A stretch of 64,000 nucleotides of DNA from an uncultured Methanoregula sp. (GTDB lineage: Archaea; Halobacteriota; Methanomicrobia; Methanomicrobiales; Methanospirillaceae): assembly GCF_963667735.1 (NCBI RefSeq), contig NZ_OY763919.1, positions 1-64,000 of the forward strand. Reading direction: 5' to 3'. Every line of letters begins with the position of its first letter. The first letter of the stretch is position 1. The notes beneath the pieces are model-generated. The model saw only the letters and a list, made by a program, of their open reading frames with translations, made no database searches and had not been told where the DNA came from. Of this stretch, positions 54,932 through 63,048 are shown piece by piece. The position numbers were made by a program, and so were the translations under genes.

Positions 54932-55731
54932 AGACCATCATCTACTATTTCACCGGCACCGGCAACTCGCTTGATGCTGCAAAGAAGATCGCAGCGGGGC
55001 TCGGCAACTGCGAGCTGGTGCCGATTGCATCGTTCAGGGAGACACCGGGAGATATCGTTGTGGCAGCAGACCGCGTAGGGATCGTATGCCCGGTCTATTT
55101 TTCCGGACTGCCGCTCATGGTGGCATCATTTGCGGGACGTCTGGATCGTGCAGCAGCAACGTATGTTTTTGCTGCCGTCACCCATGGCGGGGGAGGCGCG
55201 TCTGCCGCCATCGTACAGCTTGACCGTATACTCCGGGCGCGGCAGGGACGGGGACTTGATGCGGGATTTGGCATTGCCATGCCCGGCAATTATATCCTGA
55301 TGTACGATTCGCCCGCAGGAAAAAAACAGGAGGAGATCCTCACAAAGGCAGACGAAGAGATCGCGGGAATAACAGGACCGGTATTGCGGTGTGAGAAGCG
55401 GGATCTGCCCTCCGCGATCGTCCCCCGCGTGCTGTATGCCCTGATATACCCCTGGTTCAGATCCCACGCCCATAGCGATGACAAAAAATTCTCCGTCACG
55501 GACAAATGCACGTCCTGCGGAACCTGCGTTGCAGTCTGCCCGGCGGACAATATCGGCCTTGTTGAGGGAAAGCCGGTCTGGAAACACCGCTGCGAGCTCT
55601 GCTGCGGGTGCATCCATGCCTGCCCGGTCCAGGCCATCCAGGCAGGGCCCGGAACAGAAAAACGGCTCCGGTACCGGAACCCGTCGGTAACCCTCACGGA
55701 ACTGAAAGGAAAACCGGAGGAGAAATTATGA
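54928..55731 (+). CDS. EFR1-family flavodoxin/ferredoxin protein (copy 1)
   Basis: A 267-residue protein with a flavodoxin domain (IIYYFTGTGNSLDAAKKIA, VGIVCPVYFSGLPLMV) and a C-terminal 2[4Fe-4S] ferredoxin (CTSCGTCVAVCP and CELCCGCIHACP). The last 25 residues form a family-specific tail RYRNPSVTLTEL. ATG 54928 overlaps the previous stop. It is a tandem paralogue of the next gene. It likely passes electrons between ferredoxin-type and flavin carriers for the radical SAM enzyme downstream. Confidence 0.92.
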   Translation: MKTIIYYFTGTGNSLDAAKKIAAGLGNCELVPIASFRETPGDIVVAADRVGIVCPVYFSGLPLMVASFAGRLDRAAATYVFAAVTHGGGGASAAIVQLDRILRARQGRGLDAGFGIAMPGNYILMYDSPAGKKQEEILTKADEEIAGITGPVLRCEKRDLPSAIVPRVLYALIYPWFRSHAHSDDKKFSVTDKCTSCGTCVAVCPADNIGLVEGKPVWKHRCELCCGCIHACPVQAIQAGPGTEKRLRYRNPSVTLTELKGKPEEKL

Positions 55732-56528
55732 AGACCATCATCTACTACTTCACCGGCACCGGCAACTCGCTCGCTGCTGCAAAGAAGATCGCCGCAGTTC
55801 TCGGCGACTGCGAACTCGTACCGATCGTATCGTTAAAAGATGCCACGGGGGACATTGTCCCGGCCGCAGACCGGGTCGGCATCGTCGCACCGGTCTATGA
55901 CATGGGGCTGCCGTCCATTGTTGCGGAATTTGCCGCACGGCTCGAGCTCACAAAATCCGGCTACAGTTTCTGTGTCCTGACCATGGGAGGATTCGGGGCC
56001 TCCGCCCTTCACCAGATGAACGGGATCGTGAAGAAGAAGAACGGGATGCCGCTCGATGCCGCCTGGGCGATCCCGATGGTGGGAAACTTTATTCCGCTCT
56101 ATTCCCCGGCCGGGGGAAAAAAGAGAGAGGCCCTCCTTTCAGAAGCGGATATACGGCTGCAGAAGATAGCCGGCCAGATCGATTCGGGGATCGCTGTCCG
56201 CCCGGGATGCTCGCCGTTCTCATCCCTGTTGAAAAGCCTGATGTATAACGGGTTCATCCGGCAGATCCATGAATCGGACAAACAGTTCATCGCCGATGAG
56301 AACTGCACCCGCTGCGGCACCTGCTCTCGGGTCTGCCCGGTACAAAATATTGCGATGGTGGACGAGAAACCGTCCTGGCAGCACCACTGCGAACTCTGCA
56401 TGGCCTGCCTGAACCTCTGCCCCGCAAAGGCGATCCAGTGGGGACCAAAAACCAAAGGACGGGAACGGTACCGGCACCCGGACCTGAAGATCGCCGACAT
56501 GAAGATCCAGCGGGGAGATGAGCCATAG
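55728..56528 (+). CDS. EFR1-family flavodoxin/ferredoxin protein (copy 2)
   Basis: A 266-residue tandem duplicate of the previous gene, starting with the same MKTIIYYFTGTGNSL and carrying CTRCGTCSRVCP and CELCMACLNLCP. The tail is RYRHPDLKIADMKIQRGDE. The proteins diverge in the middle, so duplication is not very recent and the two may have different partners. ATG 55728 overlaps the stop of copy 1 as ATGA. Three bases separate it from the next gene. Confidence 0.92.
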   Translation: MKTIIYYFTGTGNSLAAAKKIAAVLGDCELVPIVSLKDATGDIVPAADRVGIVAPVYDMGLPSIVAEFAARLELTKSGYSFCVLTMGGFGASALHQMNGIVKKKNGMPLDAAWAIPMVGNFIPLYSPAGGKKREALLSEADIRLQKIAGQIDSGIAVRPGCSPFSSLLKSLMYNGFIRQIHESDKQFIADENCTRCGTCSRVCPVQNIAMVDEKPSWQHHCELCMACLNLCPAKAIQWGPKTKGRERYRHPDLKIADMKIQRGDEP

Positions 56529-56531
56529 GAT

Positions 56532-57119
56532 ATGAACAGTCCGGAACGTTCGATGACAGGACATAGCGGGATCGAGAACGGGGACGCACCGCCCGTAAAA
56601 TCCCTTGTTGTTGTTTTTTCCTATCATCACAAAAATACCGAGAAGATCGCAAACGCCATAGCTGGCGTACTCGATGCCCCGGTAAAAACACCCGGCCAGG
56701 TTACCCCTGAAGATCTGCAGGAATGCGATATGATCGGCTTTGGTTCCGGGATTTATGCTGCAAAAAACCACGGGTCGCTCATCGATCTTGCGGCGGGATT
56801 GCCAAAAGAAACGGGCAGGAAAACGTTCATCTTCTCCACCTACGGGGCGCCGGCCGGCTTGTACAATGGAGAACGGCTCAGCGAATTTACGAGGAACAAC
56901 CATAAAGCGCTCAGGGAAAAACTAGAGGAGCGGGGCTGCACGATTCTGGATGAATTCAGTTGCCCGGGTCTCAACACCAACAGCTTTCTCTCCCTGTTCG
57001 GGGGCCTGAACAAAGACAGGCCGGATGATTCTGACCTCCGGCATGCCAGGGAGTTTGCAGGGAACATAAAACGCCTCGCAATTATCGGAAAACCTGGAAC
57101 AGAGGAGAAATTACCATGA
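56532..57119 (+). CDS. Flavodoxin-family protein
   Basis: A 195-residue flavodoxin with about 22 extra N-terminal residues before LVVVFSYHHKNTEKIANAI, which has His residues in the phosphate loop instead of the usual Ser/Thr-rich pattern. Further matches are GFGSGIYAAKNHGSLIDLA and FIFSTYGAP. It belongs to the multimeric-flavodoxin branch and differs from the 54446 copy. It starts at ATG 56532, 3 bp after the preceding stop, and its stop overlaps a small ORF as ATGA. Confidence 0.85.
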   Translation: MNSPERSMTGHSGIENGDAPPVKSLVVVFSYHHKNTEKIANAIAGVLDAPVKTPGQVTPEDLQECDMIGFGSGIYAAKNHGSLIDLAAGLPKETGRKTFIFSTYGAPAGLYNGERLSEFTRNNHKALREKLEERGCTILDEFSCPGLNTNSFLSLFGGLNKDRPDDSDLRHAREFAGNIKRLAIIGKPGTEEKLP

Positions 57120-57229
57120 CAGGGACCATGGCCGAAGAACCGTATCATCATGGCAGGACCACCGGAAAACCACGGTACCACCACCCGGACGTGACGCTTC
57201 GGGACATGCTGGACCAGCGTGGGGAATGA
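57116..57229 (+). CDS. 37-residue ORF resembling the EFR1 C-terminal tail
   Basis: ATG 57116 overlaps the flavodoxin stop (ATGA), and the stop at 57227-57229 overlaps the radical SAM ATG at 57226 (ATGA), so it is coupled on both sides. The product ends KPRYHHPDVTLRDMLDQRGE. This matches the tail of EFR1 copy 2 (RYRHPDLKIADMKIQRGDE) and copy 1 (RYRNPSVTLTEL). It is either a small protein that uses this tail as a docking peptide or the last piece of a lost third EFR1 gene. Confidence 0.6.
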   Translation: MTGTMAEEPYHHGRTTGKPRYHHPDVTLRDMLDQRGE

Positions 57230-58317
57230 TCATGGAAGATGCCGGCGGAGAGTACCGGGACGCGTTCGATCGGACGATCGCAGAAACCCTCTCCCAGGCC
57301 ATCCGGATCATAGCTGCGGAGCCGGCGCTCTTCCTTCAGGGCTCGGTCATCCTGCATCACCAGCGCAGGGCATCCGGAATCCGGAAACGATACGAACAGG
57401 AGGGGCTCCTTGTCCCGCCGGTGATGATCGTCAGCATCACCTCGCGCTGCAACCTCTCCTGCGCCGGATGCTATATGCACGGGCGTCACGAGATACAGAC
57501 GCCGGAGATGAGCCCGGGAGTCCTGGCATCCGTGGCACGGCAGGCCGATGAACTCGGCGTCTCGGTCCTGGTCATCGCGGGTGGGGAGCCGCTTGTCCGG
57601 GGGGACGAGATCTTCAGTCTTGCAAAAGCGCACCCGAACATCCTCTTCCCGGTCTTCTCAAACGGCCTGATGATCGATGAGACCGTTGCCGGCCGGATCG
57701 CACAGCACAAAAATATCGTGCCGGTCCTCAGCTTCGAGGGATTCCGCGAAGAGACCGACCTGAGGCGCGGCAGCGGGGTCTTCGACCGGCTGCTTGCAGC
57801 CTGCAGTCTCTTGAAAAAACAGGGCATCTTCTTCGGCTGCTCGGTTACGACAACGCAGGAGAATTTTGATCGCGTCACGGGCGAGGCATTTGTCCGGCAG
57901 ATGCTGGATAGCGGCGCCCGGGTCTTCGCGTTTGTCGAGTACGTGCCCATGGCCTCCGGCACGGAAAATCTTGTCCTGACACCGGAACAGAAGAAAGTCC
58001 TGCAGATTGTTCTTGCGGATCTCAACCGGAAGTTCCCGGCCATCTTCATCGGCTTTCCCGGTGACGAGGACGAGTACGGCGGATGTCTTGCGGCAGGCCG
58101 GGGCTTTGTGCATGTGAGCCCCTCTGGCGATCTCGAACCCTGTCCCGCTGCCCCGTACTCGGATGCTAACCTTGCGCAGGTATCGTTAAAACGTGCGCTC
58201 GCATCCCGGCTGCTCTTTCGGATCCGCAACGGGCATGGGCTCCTCACCGAAAGTCGCGGTGGCTGTGCCCTCCGGGCAAACCGGACCTGGGTGCAGCAGA
58301 TCCTTTCGGATCCATAA
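57226..58317 (+). CDS. Radical SAM enzyme
   Basis: A 363-residue radical SAM protein. The cluster motif is TSRCNLSCAGCYMHG (CxxxCxxC) near residue 75; the AdoMet GGEP motif follows (VIAGGEPLV). C-terminal cysteines (YGGCLAAGRGF, LEPCPAAPYSD) look like a partial SPASM-type accessory cluster. The substrate is unknown; related enzymes modify peptides or cofactors. It is the last gene of the ArsR-flavodoxin operon, so the upstream redox proteins are probably its electron supply. Confidence 0.9.
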   Translation: MIMEDAGGEYRDAFDRTIAETLSQAIRIIAAEPALFLQGSVILHHQRRASGIRKRYEQEGLLVPPVMIVSITSRCNLSCAGCYMHGRHEIQTPEMSPGVLASVARQADELGVSVLVIAGGEPLVRGDEIFSLAKAHPNILFPVFSNGLMIDETVAGRIAQHKNIVPVLSFEGFREETDLRRGSGVFDRLLAACSLLKKQGIFFGCSVTTTQENFDRVTGEAFVRQMLDSGARVFAFVEYVPMASGTENLVLTPEQKKVLQIVLADLNRKFPAIFIGFPGDEDEYGGCLAAGRGFVHVSPSGDLEPCPAAPYSDANLAQVSLKRALASRLLFRIRNGHGLLTESRGGCALRANRTWVQQILSDP

Positions 58318-58328
58318 GAACCCCGTTC

Positions 58329-58829
58329 TCACTCTGCTTCCACCGGCTCGAGCCGGAGCAGGACAACGTCCCCGGCTTTCCGGGTTGAGACCAGGAATGA
58401 GACGGTCTCCTTCGTACCCCTGATCTTACGACAGAGATCTGCAGGGCGCCTTGTTATTTCATCACCGGTTGCGTAGGTTTCGTTCACGGACGCCCTGATG
58501 GGACAGTCAGGACAGAACGGGGTTTTCCCGCACCCCTCGGGGAGGACCGCATTCATGCATTCCAAAACTTTTCCGCCGAGTTTTCCCGTGATCTGTTCAA
58601 CGGGCTTATTTACCGCAGTAATTGCAAGAGTATTGGCCGCAAGGATCCTGACATCATTGTCCACGAGAAAGACCGGGGTATCGAGCATGTTTAGGAATTT
58701 CCGGATATTGAACCCGTGGGTTGAAAGGATCTTATCGTAACAGGGTTTGCAGACCCCATGACTGACCGGCTCATCCGGGGTTACCCCGGCCCGGGTGACT
58801 GTGTTACAAAATGAGCAGACCGTCGTCAT
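58329..58829 (-). CDS. Small PAS-like protein with N-terminal zinc-binding cysteines
   Basis: A 166-residue protein. Its first 30 residues hold CSFCNTVT and CKPCYDK, a likely zinc ribbon, followed by a PAS-like domain (MLDTPVFLVDNDVRILAANTLA), and CGKTPFCPDCPIRASV, a second Cys group typical of methanogen PAS proteins. It has no output domain. It ends 11 bp from the radical SAM gene on the opposite strand, so it is not part of that operon. Confidence 0.8.
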   Translation of the reverse strand: MTTVCSFCNTVTRAGVTPDEPVSHGVCKPCYDKILSTHGFNIRKFLNMLDTPVFLVDNDVRILAANTLAITAVNKPVEQITGKLGGKVLECMNAVLPEGCGKTPFCPDCPIRASVNETYATGDEITRRPADLCRKIRGTKETVSFLVSTRKAGDVVLLRLEPVEAE

Positions 58830-58922
58830 GGCAAATCACGTAATGTGCATGGGAATTCCGGGGATATGAATCCACGTGTCTTTTCAATAGGTGAGGGTGC
58901 AGGAACTCCGTAACTCATAGTA

Positions 58923-59028
58923 TTTTTCCCGGGATTTTTCCAGACCAACGTAAAAAAGAGCGTTAAAGACCTGTAAAGCGATTTTGCAAAAAATTTCAAA
59001 ATCATTTCCGGAAAATTCCCGGGAAAAA
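58923..59028. other. Long inverted repeat in the spacer upstream of purB
   Basis: TTTTTCCCGGGATTTTTCC (58923-58941) is the reverse complement of GGAAAATTCCCGGGAAAAA (59010-59028) with one mismatch in 19, separated by 68 bp. It lies in a 290-bp spacer without other features, about 91 bp before the purB start. It could be a transcript hairpin or a protein site. Confidence 0.55.
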
Positions 59029-59119
59029 CCGGATCGAATTCGCGTTTCGAAAACCCGAAACAAAAACGCCCGTCCACCGATCCTCAACCACTATATTCCA
59101 ATACAACCCATTTCTACCC

Positions 59120-60460
59120 ATGGCAGTTCACCCCATTGAGGAGCGGTACGGCACGAAGGAGATGCGTGCCGTCTGGAGTGAGAAAAACCGGTTTTCGGCA
59201 ATCGTCAGCGCCGAGGTTGCGCTTGCAAAAGCCGAGGCCAACACCGGGCTCATCCCAGCAGCAGCGGCAGTCGAGATCAGCGAGAAGGCCCACAATGCAT
59301 CGCTTGAGCGGGCAAAAGCGATCGAGCTCGAGATCAGCCACGACATGATGGCCATTGTGAAAGCGATCTCGGAAGTGACCGGAGAGTCCGGCAGGTGGGT
59401 GCACTACGGTGCGACAAGCAATGACATCCTCGACACCGCAACCGGCATCCAGCTGGGCCAGACGCTGGACCTCATTGATGAGAAACTGCGGAGGCTTCTT
59501 GGGATCCTGTTGAAAAGGGCGGACGAGAACAAGACGCTTGTCTGCATCGGGCGCACCCACGGCCAGCACGGGGTTCCGACAACGTACGGCCTCCGGTTTG
59601 CCATCTGGGCAAGCGAAGTGAGCCGGCATATTGAACGCCTCGAACAGCTGCGCCCCCGGGTCGTGGTCGGTCAGATGACCGGTGCGGTCGGGACCCAGGC
59701 GGCCCTTGGCCCAAAAGGCATCGAAGTCCAGGCATCCATGATGCATTTCCTCGGCATGAGCCCGGTGGATGTCTCCAACCAGGTCATCTCCCGCGACCGG
59801 TACGCTGAATTTTTTATGTTCTGCGCCGGTGTTGCAACAACCCTTGACAAGATAGGCGTCGAGATCCGCTCGCTCCAGCGGACCGAGATCGGCGAAGTAG
59901 AGGAAGCCTTCGGTGCAAAACAGGTGGGCTCCTCCACGATGCCGCACAAGAGAAACCCGATCAAGTCCGAGCAGGTCTGCGGCCTTGCCCGGATCATCCG
60001 GTCGTCGGTCGAGCCGGCACTCCAGAACAACACGCTCTGGGACGAGCGGGATCTCACCAACTCGTCCTGCGAGCGCGTGCTCTTCCCCGAGGCCTCCATC
60101 CTCACCGACCACTGCCTCCGGCTCATGACCATTGTTCTCGAAGGGCTCGTGATCAACAAGCCGGCTATCCGCAGGAACCTGGCCTTCCTTCACGGGATCA
60201 ACATGGCCGAATCGATCATGATCGAGCTGACCAAGAAGGGCATGAGCCGGCAGGACTCCCACGAGCGGATCCGGACCGCCAGCATGCAGGCCCTTGCCGA
60301 GGGAAAACCACTTGCAGAGATCCTGGGCGCGGACCCCGAGATCACCAGGTACTGCTCGAAGACCGAGATAGATGCCCTGCTCTCGCCCGATGCCTATATC
60401 GGGACTGCTGTTCTGCAGGTCGAGCGGCTCAAGGAGAAACTCTCCCCGCTCACGGTCTGA
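59120..60460 (+). CDS. purB: Adenylosuccinate lyase
   Basis: Catalyses two fumarate-releasing steps of purine synthesis (SAICAR to AICAR, adenylosuccinate to AMP). At 446 residues it has the normal length. Key features are EISHDMMAIVKAI near residue 75, the GRTHGQHG block with catalytic His near 138, and the flexible loop SSTMPHKRNPIKSEQ near 273. It starts at ATG 59120 after an AT-rich promoter. It is transcribed alone; a histidine kinase gene follows after about 110 bp. Confidence 0.96.
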   Translation: MAVHPIEERYGTKEMRAVWSEKNRFSAIVSAEVALAKAEANTGLIPAAAAVEISEKAHNASLERAKAIELEISHDMMAIVKAISEVTGESGRWVHYGATSNDILDTATGIQLGQTLDLIDEKLRRLLGILLKRADENKTLVCIGRTHGQHGVPTTYGLRFAIWASEVSRHIERLEQLRPRVVVGQMTGAVGTQAALGPKGIEVQASMMHFLGMSPVDVSNQVISRDRYAEFFMFCAGVATTLDKIGVEIRSLQRTEIGEVEEAFGAKQVGSSTMPHKRNPIKSEQVCGLARIIRSSVEPALQNNTLWDERDLTNSSCERVLFPEASILTDHCLRLMTIVLEGLVINKPAIRRNLAFLHGINMAESIMIELTKKGMSRQDSHERIRTASMQALAEGKPLAEILGADPEITRYCSKTEIDALLSPDAYIGTAVLQVERLKEKLSPLTV

Positions 60461-60568
60461 CTGCCATTTTTATAAAAAACCAGAAATTTTTGGTCCGTTC
60501 CATAAACACGGACTGATTTAAGCAGGCAAGGGCACATTTTCACCTGCAAAAGACTGGATTTATTAACT

Positions 60569-62395
60569 TTGACCGTGAACTACGGAATGTCAATGGATCG
60601 GTACATCGCAATTGCAGGAAAACGGATATCCCATACGGATATCGTCAGGTTATTTGTCATCGCGTCCCTTACCATTTCCTGCATCTTCATCACATCGATC
60701 TCCCTCTCCCTCCGGGTTGAAACGATCTACTCCCAGCTCTTCTATTTCCCGATATTGTACGCAACCTACTTCTTCCCCCGGCGCGGTCTCTACCTTGCCG
60801 GGTTCTGCGCCGTGGCATACGAGATCCTGGCCTACGTGTACATTTTTCCCGACGTGGGCGCTCTCCTCATAACAACCGGGCAGGCCATCCTGTTCATCTG
60901 CATTGCCGGTGTCGTCTCCTATTTCATCGAGAAGATCAATGCCAGTGAGGCGCGGTACCGCAGCATCTTCGATACCTCCCTTCTCGGAATAATCCTCTTT
61001 GACCAGAACCGGTTTACCATCCGGATGGCCAACACCTACATCTCCCAGATCCTGGGATATTCCCGCCAGGAACTTCTCACGATGACACTTCCCCAGATCC
61101 TGCCATCGAAAGACGAGCAGCGGAGATTCTTCGAGTACCTGGGCTCAAGCGAGGACGTGACGAATTTCGAGACCATGTTTGTCACAAAGGCCGGAGAGCC
61201 TCTCTGGGTCAATCTCTCGTGGAGCCGTATTGACGGGAACCTGGTCAGCTGCTCGGTCATCAACATCGATGAGCGCAAACGGGCCGAGCAGGATGCAAAG
61301 GAAAATTTCCTCCAGTACAAGCAGGTTACGGAAAATGCACCAACTTCGATCATTATTCTCAAGAACAACACGATCGTGTACGTGAACCCGTCGTTTCTGG
61401 CTTTCTCGGGATACGAGCCGGAGGACCTGATAGGAAAAGACCTCATCGAGTTCGTCCACCACGAGGACCGGGACGAATTCCCGTTCTTTTCCGAGACGGC
61501 AGATGCGAGGATCCCCCTGCCGGGCATGACCGAACTCCGGCTGCTCTCCCGGTCCGGCGAGAACAAGCTTGCAGCGTTCTTCTTCACGTGGATCGTCCAG
61601 AAGGGCAGCCCGGCGGTCCTGATCAACCTCATGGATATCACGGAAAGGGAGCGCCTCAAGCAGACGATTGCGAAAGACAATGACCGTAGGCGCGGGATCA
61701 TCAGCACGGTTGCCCACGAACTCCGGACACCGCTCCAGCCGATCATGGGCTACCTGAACCTGCTCACCGAAGATCCCCAGACCTACGGGGTCACCGACGA
61801 GACAAAAGCGATCCTGAACCGGTGCGCGAAAAGCGTTGACCGCGAACGGCAGATCATCAACCAGATGCTGGAACTCTCGGTTCTCGATTCCGGCAAGATC
61901 CCCCTGAAGTACTCCAATTTTTCCGTGTACTCCATGCTCAGGACAATCCTGGACGCCGGAGGATACATAACAAAAGCCGAGATAACCCTGGATGTTCCCC
62001 CGGAGCTGACCATCGAAGCCGATGAGAACAAGATCTCGATCGTGATCGAGTCGATGCTCTCCAATGCCATCAATTACTCCAAGCCGCCCCGGAAGGTCCG
62101 GATCATCTACTCTACGACTTCAACGGAACCAATGCACCGGCTCTCCATCCAGGACAACGGGATCGGGATCACGAACACCCAGCTCGACGAGATCTTCGAG
62201 CCGTTCCAGCTCCCCGACTCCGGGAACATGAGCCGGAAGTACGACCGGATCGGGCTTTCGCTCTCCATTGCAAAAAAATATGTCCAGATGCACGGGGGGT
62301 TCATCAGCGTGGACTCCATCGTGAACCTCGGGAGCACGTTCACCATCCATCTCCCGAAAAAGCGCCCCGAGGAGGAGATCCCCCATGATGCGTAA
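60569..62395 (+). CDS. Membrane PAS sensor histidine kinase
   Basis: A histidine kinase of about 600 residues. The N-terminus has about four transmembrane helices (residues 25-115), then two PAS domains (about 128-240 and 250-365), a HisKA domain with the phosphorylated His383 in STVAHELRTPLQP, and an HATPase domain (MLSNAINYSKPP N-box, DNGIGI G1, GLSLSIAKKY). The start may be TTG 60569 or in-frame ATG 60587 or 60593; the last is the simplest. It overlaps the response regulator by 11 bp, so they form a two-component pair. Confidence 0.9.
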   Translation: MTVNYGMSMDRYIAIAGKRISHTDIVRLFVIASLTISCIFITSISLSLRVETIYSQLFYFPILYATYFFPRRGLYLAGFCAVAYEILAYVYIFPDVGALLITTGQAILFICIAGVVSYFIEKINASEARYRSIFDTSLLGIILFDQNRFTIRMANTYISQILGYSRQELLTMTLPQILPSKDEQRRFFEYLGSSEDVTNFETMFVTKAGEPLWVNLSWSRIDGNLVSCSVINIDERKRAEQDAKENFLQYKQVTENAPTSIIILKNNTIVYVNPSFLAFSGYEPEDLIGKDLIEFVHHEDRDEFPFFSETADARIPLPGMTELRLLSRSGENKLAAFFFTWIVQKGSPAVLINLMDITERERLKQTIAKDNDRRRGIISTVAHELRTPLQPIMGYLNLLTEDPQTYGVTDETKAILNRCAKSVDRERQIINQMLELSVLDSGKIPLKYSNFSVYSMLRTILDAGGYITKAEITLDVPPELTIEADENKISIVIESMLSNAINYSKPPRKVRIIYSTTSTEPMHRLSIQDNGIGITNTQLDEIFEPFQLPDSGNMSRKYDRIGLSLSIAKKYVQMHGGFISVDSIVNLGSTFTIHLPKKRPEEEIPHDA

Positions 62396-62750
62396 GATCC
62401 TTGTTATCGAAGACGACCAGCCGATCCTGGACTTAATGGAGATCCTCATCCGGAAACTGGGGTACGAACCCGTCCTGATTGCAAACGGCCTCGAGGCTCT
62501 TGAACATATCCGGAAGGAGCCTCCCTCGCTCATCCTCCTCGACATCATGATGATGCCGATCAATGGCTGGGAGATCCTGGACAAGCTCCGGTTCGAATAC
62601 GGGATAAAGGATATCCCGGTCATCATCTTCTCGGCATCTCCGGCGGTTGACGAGCGTATTGCAATCATCAAGGATCCCCACCTTGGGGTGCTCCACAAAC
62701 CGGTCACGTTTGCCGAGCTCAGGACGGGAATCGAACGGTATCTTCCATAA
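62385..62750 (+). CDS. Response regulator receiver protein
   Basis: A 121-residue single receiver domain with intact phosphorylation chemistry: acidic residues in VIEDDQP (positions 10-11), phosphoacceptor Asp53 in LILLDIMMMP, and the conserved Lys in LHKPVTF. It has no output domain, so it probably acts through protein contacts. It starts inside the kinase gene, indicating co-expression with it. Confidence 0.93.
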   Translation: MMRKILVIEDDQPILDLMEILIRKLGYEPVLIANGLEALEHIRKEPPSLILLDIMMMPINGWEILDKLRFEYGIKDIPVIIFSASPAVDERIAIIKDPHLGVLHKPVTFAELRTGIERYLP

Positions 62751-63048
62751 AAGCAGGACTTCCTTTTTTTAGGAGATCTCTATTGAATTGGGAGGGGGAC
62801 CCCCACTCTATTGAATTTTTTCCCTGCGGTTAAACAATTTTGATCCGTTCTACGGAGAGAGAGAGAGAGAAATTGACTGGCTCGGGCATACAACCTAACG
62901 TGCCGTGGAGCAATTACCTAAGCTACGTGCAGGTAACTGAAGCGCTGCGGGCGCATCCCTTCGGGTGCGGTGCCGTTCATCCTGATTACAGGTTGGCAGT
63001 TTTCGTGATATCTCCGGAAACAGGGTTTCCCGAACAAAAAAGAAAAAA
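62751..63048. other. Spacer between the two-component pair and thrS
   Basis: A 298-bp interval. It contains CTATTGAATT twice (near 62781 and 62808) flanking a GGGGGACCCCC patch, then (GA)8 at 62855-62870. A weak 83-residue frame from 62840 overlaps the end of thrS and has no recognisable domain. I see no convincing gene or RNA here, although CGCATCCCTTCGGGTGCG near 62950 could fold into a hairpin. Confidence 0.4.

Noticed and set aside
62920..62990. Possible tRNA or small RNA around a GC-rich hairpin
   Set aside because: No cloverleaf, T-loop or anticodon arm can be drawn; only a short hairpin is supported.
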